Of a stretch of DNA of 17,681 bases, positions 1 to 6,444 are shown in pieces; the stretch's first letter is position 1, and the number at the start of each line of letters is the position of its first letter. The notes below the pieces were generated by a model, which did not search any database, was not told the origin of the DNA, and saw nothing but the letters and a program-made list of their open reading frames with translations. Source of the stretch: Pseudomonadota bacterium (GTDB lineage Bacteria; Pseudomonadota; Alphaproteobacteria; Caulobacterales; Caulobacteraceae); assembly GCA_023434265.1 (NCBI GenBank), contig JAEYTA010000073.1, forward strand, positions 1-17,681, read 5' to 3'. The position numbers were made by a program, and so were the translations under genes.

Positions 1-1
1 A

Positions 2-52
2 GACCGAAATCGGCTTTGTTGGACGCAGTCCAACAAAGCTCAGATTTCGGTC
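2..52. repeat. long hairpin (imperfect inverted repeat), possible terminator
   Basis: Arms at 2-11 and 43-52 (GACCGAAATC / GATTTCGGTC) and at 13-23 and 29-39 (GCTTTGTTGGA / TCCAACAAAGC) give a 21-bp stem with a small 1/3-nt internal loop and a 5-nt loop (CGCAG). It is less GC-rich than its surroundings. There is no clear T-run on either side, so a classical intrinsic terminator is not shown, but its place downstream of the minus-strand gene that ends at 125 fits a transcription-end or mRNA-stabilising structure. The gene to the left is outside the window. Confidence 0.7.
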
Positions 53-65
53 CAGCATATTCCTG

Positions 66-125
66 GAGCCTGATTCACGGCGTCGGCGGAATCGCGAAGC
101 GATTCCACCTCAGCCGATCAGGCTC
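66..125. repeat. nested hairpin with GCGAAGC apex and three GANTC sites
   Basis: Outer arms GAGCCTGAT (66-74) and ATCAGGCTC (117-125) enclose an inner perfect hairpin GGAATCGC (88-95), loop GAA, GCGATTCC (99-106). The tip GCGAAGC (94-100) is the DNA heptamer known to form an exceptionally stable mini-hairpin. The outer arm touches the stop codon (125-127) of the small membrane protein gene on the minus strand, so the structure lies directly in its 3' end. GANTC sites, the CcrM methylation target in Caulobacter relatives, occur at 72-76, 89-93 and 101-105. Likely a terminator or a REP-like element; no T-run is seen. Confidence 0.65.
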
Positions 126-568
126 TAGGCGACGCCGCCGAAGTCGAGGTCCTTGCGGGCCGAGATGATGGTCACGATGAACCCGGCCAGCACGTCGAGC
201 ATGACCATCACCACGATCAGGAAGAAGGTCGAGGTGGCGAAGCCCTTGATCAGCAGGAACTCGACCAGCACGGCGACGAACAGGATCATCGACAGGGCGT
301 GATTGACGATCGCCACCTTCTGGCTCGACGTCGACTTGAGCAGCTCGAAGAACAGCAGGATCAGGCTGAGCAGCAGAATCAGGTCGCCCGGCCCGACGTT
401 CCAGCTGGTCCCCGAGGCCATCGGGATGGAGAACATCGGGTCGCGCAGGATGGCGTCGGCCCCGCCCGCCGCCATGGTCGCATGGCTGCCGCCGCCGATC
501 AGGCTGGACAGCACCACGATATTGTAGAGCACCACCGGGATCAGCAGCAGCGGCAGGGCGATCAGCAT
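125..568 (-). CDS. small four-helix inner-membrane protein, unknown function
   Basis: This 147-residue protein is almost entirely hydrophobic. I see about four membrane segments: residues 1-25 (starting MLIALPLLLIP), about 60-80 (LILLLSLILLFFELL), about 85-108 and about 112-136, with a polar loop at 26-58 and a short charged tail (ARKDLDF). The ATG at 568 is supported by GGAG seven bases upstream. I recognise no catalytic motif or named family. It lies about 100 bp downstream of, and on the same strand as, the family-2 glycosyltransferase gene, so it may be cotranscribed with it and take part in the same envelope-glycolipid process. That link is inferred from position only. Confidence 0.8.
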   Translation of the reverse strand: MLIALPLLLIPVVLYNIVVLSSLIGGGSHATMAAGGADAILRDPMFSIPMASGTSWNVGPGDLILLLSLILLFFELLKSTSSQKVAIVNHALSMILFVAVLVEFLLIKGFATSTFFLIVVMVMLDVLAGFIVTIISARKDLDFGGVA

Positions 569-652
569 GACCAGGCTCCGGCGTCCGACGGCCTCTCACG
601 GCCGCGCTTGTTAACCCTGCATACCCCGGTTCGCTCCATACGGCTACGCCCG

Positions 653-669
653 CTCGCCCGCCGGGCGAG
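653..669. terminator. short GC-rich hairpin after the GT2 gene
   Basis: CTCGCCCG (653-660) and CGGGCGAG (662-669) form a perfect inverted repeat, realistically a 7-bp stem with a 3-nt loop. It lies 2 bp beyond the stop of the glycosyltransferase gene (672-674, minus strand). No T-run follows on the minus strand, so it could act as a pause or attenuation site, or simply protect the mRNA 3' end. Confidence 0.35.
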
Positions 670-671
670 GC

Positions 672-1400
672 TCAGAACTCGCTGACCGCCCCGGGCCGGC
701 GGGCGCGCGACTTCAGCCAGATGACGCCGAGCAGGTCCGACAGCGACGCCACCAGCCGCCCCCAATTCGTGTACTTCGACCGCCCCGTCTCCCGGTGCCG
801 GTGTCCGACGTCGAGATAGCGGTTCTCGTAGCCCTCGCGGATGACCAGCGCGGGCAGGTAGCGGTGGATGTGATCGAAGTAGGGCAGGCGCAGGAAGACC
901 TCGCGCCGGAAGGCCTTCAGCCCGCAGCCGGTGTCGGCCGCGTCGTCGTCCAGCAGCTTCCTGCGGATGCGGTTGGCCCAGCGCGAGGCCCAGCGTTTGG
1001 CCTCGGAATCCTGGCGGCTGGCCCGCACGCCGCCCACCAGGGCCACGTTCGGCGGCGAGGCGAGCAGCAGGTCGACCAGCCGGGGGGCGTCGGCGGGCGG
1101 GTTCTGGCCGTCGCCGTCGAGAGTGACCACGACGGGCCCCCGCGCCGCCAGAACGCCGGTGCGCACCGCCCGGCTCTGGCCGGCGTTGGCGGCGTGGCCG
1201 AGCACGCGCAGCATGGGCAGCTCGGGCATCAGGGCGCGCAACTCGGCCAACGTCCCGTCGCGCGAGGCGTCGTCGACGAAGACCATCTCGAACGATCGGC
1301 CGGCGAAGGCGACCGCGATCTCGCGCGCCAGCGGCCCGGCGGCCCCCTCCTCGTCGTGGACGGGGACGACGACGGAAATGTCGGGAGCGGTCTCGGTCAT
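672..1400 (-). CDS. GT2 family glycosyltransferase (DPM1/ArnC-like polyprenyl-phosphate sugar synthase)
   Basis: A 242-residue GT-A fold enzyme. The N-terminus ISVVVPVHDEEG and the following FVDDASRDGT are the nucleotide-sugar binding elements of the dolichyl-phosphate-mannose synthase/ArnC group. The metal-binding motif is LDGDGQNPP (D95, D97, Q99), and the acceptor-side block is DTGCGLKAFRREVF. Unlike ArnC or GtrB it has no C-terminal transmembrane pair and ends soon after a short hydrophobic stretch, so it resembles soluble DPM1 in length. It should move a sugar from a nucleotide donor to undecaprenyl phosphate at the cytoplasmic face of the inner membrane. The divergent ArnT-like gene 79 bp away is the expected user of such a lipid-linked sugar. 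The identity of the sugar cannot be read from sequence. No strong ribosome binding site precedes the ATG. Confidence 0.88.
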   Translation of the reverse strand: MTETAPDISVVVPVHDEEGAAGPLAREIAVAFAGRSFEMVFVDDASRDGTLAELRALMPELPMLRVLGHAANAGQSRAVRTGVLAARGPVVVTLDGDGQNPPADAPRLVDLLLASPPNVALVGGVRASRQDSEAKRWASRWANRIRRKLLDDDAADTGCGLKAFRREVFLRLPYFDHIHRYLPALVIREGYENRYLDVGHRHRETGRSKYTNWGRLVASLSDLLGVIWLKSRARRPGAVSEF

Positions 1401-1479
1401 GGTGGCTGTCTAGCGGGTTTCGCGGGCGGGCGGGAGGCATGGCTGACGCGGCCGGAATCGCCGTGTTAGGAAGACGACC

Positions 1480-3156
1480 ATGACGCGCCCCGATCTCGAT
1501 CGCTACATCGCCGGCTGGCGGGGCCCGCTCATGGCGGCCCTGGTCGCCCTGCTCGCCGGCCTGCCGGTGCTGATGCTGCTGCCGCCGCTGGACCGCGACG
1601 AGAGCCGCTACGCCCAGGCGACCTCGCAGATGCTGGAGTCGGGCGACTATGTCGACATCCGCTTCCAGGACGAGCCGCGGTGGAAGAAGCCGGTGGGGAT
1701 CTACTGGATGCAGGCGGTGGCGGTGGCGACCACGTCGAGCGTCGAAAGCCGCGATATCCGCCCCTACCGCATCCCGTCCATCCTCGGCGCCATGCTGGCG
1801 GCGGCCGCCTGCGCCTGGGCGGGAGGCGCGATGTTCGGGCGTCGCACGGGCTTTCTCGCCGGGGCCATGCTGGGCGCGACCTTCCTGCTCTCGACCGAGG
1901 CGGGCATCGCCAAGACCGACGCCATGCTGTGCGGAGCCGTCACCCTGGCCATGGCGGCGCTGGCGCGCATCTATCTCGCCACCCGGGCCGGGGAGGCGCC
2001 GAAGCGGCCGCACAAGCTCCTGTTCTGGGCCGCGCTGGGCCTGTCGATCCTGATCAAGGGGCCGCTCGGGCTGGTGGTCATCGCCCCGGCGATGCTGCTC
2101 CTGTCGCTGTGGGATCGGGACGTGAAGTGGCTGCGGCGGCTGGGCTGGGGCTGGGGCCTGCCGCTGGTGGCCCTGATCGTCGGGCCGTGGGCCATCGCCA
2201 TCACCATCGCCACCGACGGCGGCTTCTGGCGCGAGGCCATCGGCGGCGACCTGGCCCCCAAGATCGCCGGCGGCCACGAGAGCCACGGCGCGCCGCCCGG
2301 CACCTATCTCGGCCTGATCGCCCTGACCTTCTTCCCGGCGACCCTGCTGCTGCCGGCGGCGGCGGTCACGGCGTGGACGCGGCGGGCCGAGCCGGCGATC
2401 CGCTTCCTGATCTGCTGGCTGATCCCGGCCTGGCTGATCTTCGAGCTGACTCCGACCAAGCTGGTCCACTACAACCTGCCGGTGTTCGGGGCCCTCGCCC
2501 TGCTGGCGGCGGCGGCGATGAACCGGCCGATCGGGCGCGTCCCCCGCTACCTCGGCGCGGGGTTGACGGTGCTGGTCGGTGCGCTGCTGGCCGTCGGCGT
2601 GGTGGCCGGCCTGACCGAGTTCGGACGCTCGACGGCGCAGACCTGGGCGACCCTGACCATCGTCTTCTCGGTGCTCGCCGCCCTGGTCGGCGCCTTCCTG
2701 CTGCTGCACCGGGCGACCGTGCTGGCGGTGATCGCCTCGGTGGCGCTGGGCGTGCTGGCCCACGGCGCGCTGGCCGGCACCCTGCGCCAGCTCAAGCCCC
2801 TGTCGGTGTCGCCGCGGCTGCAGCAGGTGCTGGAGCAGGCCGACCTGCATCCGCGGCAGGGCCGTCCGGGACCGGTGGCCATCGCCGGCTTCCACGAGCC
2901 GAGCTTCGTCTTCCTGACCGGACGGGACACCGAATTGACCGACGCCGCGGGCGCGGCCAAGGCGTTGTCCCAGGGGCGTCCCGCGATCGTCGAGCAGCGG
3001 CAGGCGGAGGCCTTCCAGGATGCGGCCGCCGCCCTCGGCGTGACCGGCCGGTCGGTCGGGGTGGTCAACGGCCACAACTATTCGCAGGGCGACGACGTCA
3101 GCCTGACCGTCTATGCGCCGCCAGACGCGCCGCGGCCGCGGGAGCCGGCGCGATGA
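1480..3156 (+). CDS. ArnT-like GT-C (family 39/83) integral membrane glycosyltransferase
   Basis: This 558-residue protein has about 11-12 predicted membrane helices followed by a soluble periplasmic C-terminal part (from about residue 430). The first periplasmic loop carries the catalytic-type acidic motif LDRDESRYAQA (D38, D40, E41), and the next loop has DEPRWKKPVGIYWMQ, both typical of ArnT and related PMT enzymes. The C-terminal module ends with VVNGHNYSQGDDV. Such enzymes take a sugar from undecaprenyl phosphate in the periplasm and place it on lipid A or another envelope acceptor. AGGA eight bases before the ATG at 1480 supports the start. The stop overlaps the next gene as ATGA. The GT2 gene divergent from it is its probable donor-making partner. 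Whether the sugar is 4-amino-arabinose, galacturonic acid or another is not known; no arn biosynthesis genes are nearby. Confidence 0.88.
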   Translation: MTRPDLDRYIAGWRGPLMAALVALLAGLPVLMLLPPLDRDESRYAQATSQMLESGDYVDIRFQDEPRWKKPVGIYWMQAVAVATTSSVESRDIRPYRIPSILGAMLAAAACAWAGGAMFGRRTGFLAGAMLGATFLLSTEAGIAKTDAMLCGAVTLAMAALARIYLATRAGEAPKRPHKLLFWAALGLSILIKGPLGLVVIAPAMLLLSLWDRDVKWLRRLGWGWGLPLVALIVGPWAIAITIATDGGFWREAIGGDLAPKIAGGHESHGAPPGTYLGLIALTFFPATLLLPAAAVTAWTRRAEPAIRFLICWLIPAWLIFELTPTKLVHYNLPVFGALALLAAAAMNRPIGRVPRYLGAGLTVLVGALLAVGVVAGLTEFGRSTAQTWATLTIVFSVLAALVGAFLLLHRATVLAVIASVALGVLAHGALAGTLRQLKPLSVSPRLQQVLEQADLHPRQGRPGPVAIAGFHEPSFVFLTGRDTELTDAAGAAKALSQGRPAIVEQRQAEAFQDAAAALGVTGRSVGVVNGHNYSQGDDVSLTVYAPPDAPRPREPAR

Positions 3157-4073
3157 GCCGCCCGATCACCCTCGTCGAGGTCGGCCCCCGCGACGGTCTG
3201 CAGAACGAGATGGCGGTGCTGGAGCCCGCCGTCCGCGCCGAACTGGTGCGGCGGCTCGAGGCGGCTGGCGCGAGGCGCATCGAGGCGGTCAGCTTCGTCC
3301 ACCCGAAATACGTGCCGCAGATGGCCGGCGCCGAAGAGGTCATGGCCGCCCTGCCGCGCGAGGCCGGGCGCAGCCGCATCGGCCTGGTGCTGAACGGCAA
3401 GGGCTACGACCGCGCGCTCGGCACGGCGGTGGACGAGGTCAACGTCGCCATGTCGGCCACCGACGGCTTCGGGCTGAAGAACCAGGGCCTGACCGTCGAC
3501 CAGCAGGTCGGCATGCTGGCCGACATCGTCGCCGGGCGGCGCAATGCGGAGGGCGAGCCGGGCGCGGCGCCGTCGCTGTCCGCGACCCTGTCCTGCGTCT
3601 GGGGTTGCCCGTTCGACGGCGAGGTCTCGACCGGGCAGGTCGAGGACCTGGTCGGCCGCGTCGCCGAACTCGGCGTCGGCGAGATCGCCCTGGCCGACAC
3701 CATCGGCGTCGGCGACCCTTGGAGCGTCACTCGCAAGGTCGAGGCGGCGCGAAAGGCCGCGCCCGGCGCTACGCTGCGTTTGCATTTCCACGACACCCGC
3801 AACACCGGCCTGGCCAACGCGTACGCCGGCGTCGAGGCCGGCGTCGACGTGCTCGACGCCTCGGTCGGCGGCATCGGCGGCTGCCCGTTCGCGCCGGGCG
3901 CCACCGGCAACGTCGCCACCGAGGACCTGGTCTACATGCTGGAGCGGGCCGGCTTCGACACCGGCTACGACCTCGACGCCCTGATCGAAACGGCGCGGTG
4001 GATCGGCGGCCTGATCGGGCGTCCGGCGCCCAGCGCCCTGAGCCGGGCCGGCGGCTGGCCGAAGCGCGGCTGA
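3153..4073 (+). CDS. mvaB: hydroxymethylglutaryl-CoA lyase
   Basis: A 306-residue TIM-barrel enzyme that splits 3-hydroxy-3-methylglutaryl-CoA into acetoacetate and acetyl-CoA, the last step of leucine catabolism. Visible family motifs are VEVGPRDGLQNE (R13, D14), the metal-site HFHDTRNTG (H211, H213, D214) and the catalytic-loop cysteine in GGIGGCPFAPGATGN (C244). The length matches bacterial HMG-CoA lyases (about 300). The start at 3153 overlaps the stop of the ArnT-like gene by ATGA and has GGGAG eight bases upstream, so translation is probably coupled. The pairing with an envelope glycosyltransferase has no obvious metabolic logic. Its natural upstream partners (isovaleryl-CoA dehydrogenase, methylcrotonyl-CoA carboxylase) are not in the window, but the branched-chain oxoacid dehydrogenase that starts the pathway is at 14098-17681. 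It ends 4 bp from the convergent next gene. Confidence 0.95.
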   Translation: MSRPITLVEVGPRDGLQNEMAVLEPAVRAELVRRLEAAGARRIEAVSFVHPKYVPQMAGAEEVMAALPREAGRSRIGLVLNGKGYDRALGTAVDEVNVAMSATDGFGLKNQGLTVDQQVGMLADIVAGRRNAEGEPGAAPSLSATLSCVWGCPFDGEVSTGQVEDLVGRVAELGVGEIALADTIGVGDPWSVTRKVEAARKAAPGATLRLHFHDTRNTGLANAYAGVEAGVDVLDASVGGIGGCPFAPGATGNVATEDLVYMLERAGFDTGYDLDALIETARWIGGLIGRPAPSALSRAGGWPKRG

Positions 4074-4077
4074 CGCT

Positions 4078-4968
4078 TCAGCGATACGGCTCTTCGAACG
4101 CCCAGCGGATCGTGCCGGCGACGCCCCGGGTCCCGGTTCGCACCAGCGGCCGCGCCGGCAGCGGCGAGGACAGGCCGTGCATGCGTCGCGCCCAGCCGGG
4201 CAGGAGGTCGACGCCGGCCTGCAGCACCAGGGCGCGGAACGGCCGCGCCGCCGGATTGCCGCCCTCGCGCGACAGCAGCAGCCGGGCCACCTCGCGGGTC
4301 CGGTCGTCCACGCCCAGCCGTGGACGCAGGGCGCGGATCAACTCCCGCGCCTCGACCCGGTTTCGCGGAACGGGATCGGCGCCCAGCCGGGCTCCCACCT
4401 CGGCCATTTCGGCGAAGTAGCGGTCGCGGTCGGCGGCCGATATGCCGGGCTCGCCGTAGCGCCGCCAGCTGTTCAGGAAGCTGGTCGTCTCGGTGACGTG
4501 CACCCAGGCCAGCAGCACGGGATCGTCGGCGGTGTAGACGGCGCCGTCAGGCAGGACGCCGCCCACCTGCGCATGGATGCGGCGCACGCGCGCGATCGCC
4601 GCCTCGGCCTCGTCGCGGCCGCCATAGGTGGTCACGGCGATGAAGCGGGCGGTGCGACGCAGCCGGCCGTGCATGTCGGCGCGGAAGTTGGAATGGTCCC
4701 AGACCCCGGCCAGCACCGCCGGGTGCAGCATCTGCAACAGCAGGCCGGAGACGCCGCCGACCAGCATGCCGGTTACGTCGCCGTGCACCCGCCAGGCGAC
4801 CGAGTCCGGGCCGAACAGCCCGTCCGGTCGGCGGACGACGGGCCGCTCGCCCTTGTCCGGATCGTTGAACATCCGCACCACCCGGCCGGCTATGGCGCGG
4901 CGCACCGGTCGGGCCAGCCGGTCCGGCAGCGGATCGCGGGTCAGGGGAGGGCGGATCGGGCCGGACAT
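4078..4968 (-). CDS. DUF2236 / MpaB-type oxygenase-family protein
   Basis: A 296-residue protein with the hallmarks of the DUF2236 family, which includes fungal MpaB and the catalytic domain of the latex-clearing protein Lcp (a b-type haem dioxygenase). I see the N-terminal block LFGPDSVAWRVHGD, the block LLQMLHPAVLAGVWDHS (H82), a TYGG turn and the central block LLAWVHVTETTSFL (H157), then WRRYGEPG. H157 and H82 are candidates for haem ligation by analogy; this was not aligned. There is no signal peptide, so it is probably cytosolic or membrane-associated. The substrate is unknown for nearly all bacterial members. It is convergent with the HMG-CoA lyase gene (stops 4 bp apart). The ATG at 4968 has only a weak ribosome binding site. 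Confidence 0.82.
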   Translation of the reverse strand: MSGPIRPPLTRDPLPDRLARPVRRAIAGRVVRMFNDPDKGERPVVRRPDGLFGPDSVAWRVHGDVTGMLVGGVSGLLLQMLHPAVLAGVWDHSNFRADMHGRLRRTARFIAVTTYGGRDEAEAAIARVRRIHAQVGGVLPDGAVYTADDPVLLAWVHVTETTSFLNSWRRYGEPGISAADRDRYFAEMAEVGARLGADPVPRNRVEARELIRALRPRLGVDDRTREVARLLLSREGGNPAARPFRALVLQAGVDLLPGWARRMHGLSSPLPARPLVRTGTRGVAGTIRWAFEEPYR

Positions 4969-4995
4969 GACGACCCAACGCTGTCACATCGTCGA

Positions 4996-5010
4996 CCGCT
5001 CCGCGAGCGG
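4996..5010. repeat. short perfect inverted repeat between divergent genes
   Basis: CCGCTC, loop CGC, GAGCGG, inside the 141-bp region (4969-5109) between the divergent DUF2236 and membrane-protein genes. It may be an operator or a 5'-leader hairpin. I see no convincing -35/-10 pair anywhere in this gap. Confidence 0.3.
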
Positions 5011-5109
5011 GCGCGGCGTCGCATTTCAGCGGGCGCTCAGGGTTTGCTCATGACCCTCATCGGCCCCGCGCCGAGACTGACCGCCATCCCGACAAGAGGA
5101 GACAGGGCG

Positions 5110-5679
5110 ATGACGATGCAGGCGGAGAACGGCGGCGGGCGGCGCGGCGCGAGCTGGTGGCGGGTGCTGCCGTGGGTCGGGGCGTCGGCCCTGCTGGCGG
5201 CGCCGGCCGTGGCCATGCGGCTGGGCGCCGACGTGGACTGGACCGCCTTCGACTTCATCGTCGCCGGGATCATGCTGGCCGTGCCGTTGACGGTGTTCGA
5301 ACTGGCCCTGCGCGCGAGCGGCAGCCTCGCCTACCGCGCCGGCGCGGTGGTCGCGCTGGGGACGGCCTTCCTGATCACCTGGTCCAACCTGGCAGTGGGA
5401 ATCATCGGCAACGAGAACGACCCTATCAACCTGATGTTCTTCGGCGTCATCTTCGTCGCCATCGGCGGGGCTTTCCTCGCCAGTTTCCGGGCCAGGGGCC
5501 TGGCCATCGCCATGACCGTCACGGCGGCGGCGCAGGCGGCGACGGCGGTCGTCGCCCTGATCGGCGGCGACTTCGTCTTCGTCATCATCGGCGTGTTCAT
5601 GACCGGCTGGCTGATGTCCGCCTGGCTGTTTCGCAAGGCGGCGGAGGAGGAGGAGGCACGGGGGACGAGCCAAGCTTAG
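5110..5679 (+). CDS. four-helix membrane protein, unknown function
   Basis: A 189-residue protein with a short polar, basic N-terminus (QAENGGGRRGASWWR) and about five hydrophobic segments: roughly residues 17-35, 45-64, 72-92, 104-120 and 124-175 (possibly two). A conserved-looking loop WSNLAVGIIGNENDP separates helices, and the tail is acidic (KAAEEEEARGTSQA). The start at 5110 is chosen because AGGAG (5097-5101) sits eight bases upstream; the frame stays open further left, but that part lies antisense to the neighbouring DUF2236 gene. I do not recognise a characterised family. It lies 39 bp upstream of the sterol-desaturase-family gene on the same strand, so the two may be one transcript. 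Confidence 0.82.
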   Translation: MTMQAENGGGRRGASWWRVLPWVGASALLAAPAVAMRLGADVDWTAFDFIVAGIMLAVPLTVFELALRASGSLAYRAGAVVALGTAFLITWSNLAVGIIGNENDPINLMFFGVIFVAIGGAFLASFRARGLAIAMTVTAAAQAATAVVALIGGDFVFVIIGVFMTGWLMSAWLFRKAAEEEEARGTSQA

Positions 5680-5718
5680 CCGCTTGCAGACGGCGCCGCC
5701 CCGGCCGATGCTCGCGCC

Positions 5719-6444
5719 ATGCTGTTCCTGGTCTACTTCGCGACCTTCGCCCTGTTCTCGGTGATCTTCACCCGGGAGGTGATTGCGCCGGCCTCGGGCG
5801 CCAGTTGCGACAAGCGCTGGCGGCTCTACGCCGGGTTTTTGAACGGTCTGAACCTCGTGGTGGTGGTCGCGGCAGGCGTGCTGTTCGACGGATGGATCCG
5901 CGGCCATTCGCTGCTGGCGCTGGACGGGCGGATGGACGTCGTCAGCGCGAGCCTCGTCACCTTCCTCGTCGCCAGTTTCGTCGCCTACTGGCACCATCGG
6001 CTGATGCATCGGAGCGACAGGTTGTGGCGCTGGGTGCATCAGCTTCATCACAGCCCAACCCGGATCGAGGCGCTGACAGCCTTCTACATCCATCCCTTCG
6101 ACGGTTTGCTGGCGGCGCTGCTAAACGCCATCGTCGCCTATGTTGTGCTCGGGGTCGGGCCGGGGGCGGCGGCCCTCGCCCTGCTGTACGTCACCGCCTT
6201 CAACCTGATCGCCCACGCCGATCTGCGAACGCCGTGGTGGCTCGGCTTCATCGTGCAGCGCCCGGAGATGCACCGGGTGCACCATGAGCGTGGCGTGCAC
6301 GCCAACAACTACGGCCTGCCGTTGTGGGACCTGCTGTTCGGCACCTGGCGCAACCCGAAGGTCGCGCCGGCGCAGTGCGGCTTCGCGAACGACAAGGAGC
6401 GGCTGATCGGGCAGATGCTCCTGCTGAGGGATGTCGACGGCTAG
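5719..6444 (+). CDS. sterol desaturase / fatty-acid hydroxylase family protein
   Basis: A 241-residue integral membrane di-iron enzyme of the fatty-acid hydroxylase superfamily. The histidine clusters are clear: HHRLMH (H92-H97), HQLHH (H107-H111) and HRVHHE (H185-H189), with an extra H in IAHADL. These coordinate the di-iron centre on the cytoplasmic side. About four membrane helices surround them. Members hydroxylate or desaturate lipids such as sterols, carotenoids, sphingoid bases or ornithine lipids; the substrate here cannot be told. Its TAG stop (6442-6444) and the convergent putA stop share the palindrome CTAG. The ATG at 5719 has no strong ribosome binding site, and the ATG at 5708 is out of frame. 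Confidence 0.9.
   Translation: MLFLVYFATFALFSVIFTREVIAPASGASCDKRWRLYAGFLNGLNLVVVVAAGVLFDGWIRGHSLLALDGRMDVVSASLVTFLVASFVAYWHHRLMHRSDRLWRWVHQLHHSPTRIEALTAFYIHPFDGLLAALLNAIVAYVVLGVGPGAAALALLYVTAFNLIAHADLRTPWWLGFIVQRPEMHRVHHERGVHANNYGLPLWDLLFGTWRNPKVAPAQCGFANDKERLIGQMLLLRDVDG

Noticed and set aside
611..623. CtrA binding site (TTAACC at 611)
   Set aside because: Only the first TTAA half is present; the second half after seven bases is TACC, so the full TTAA-N7-TTAA pattern is missing.
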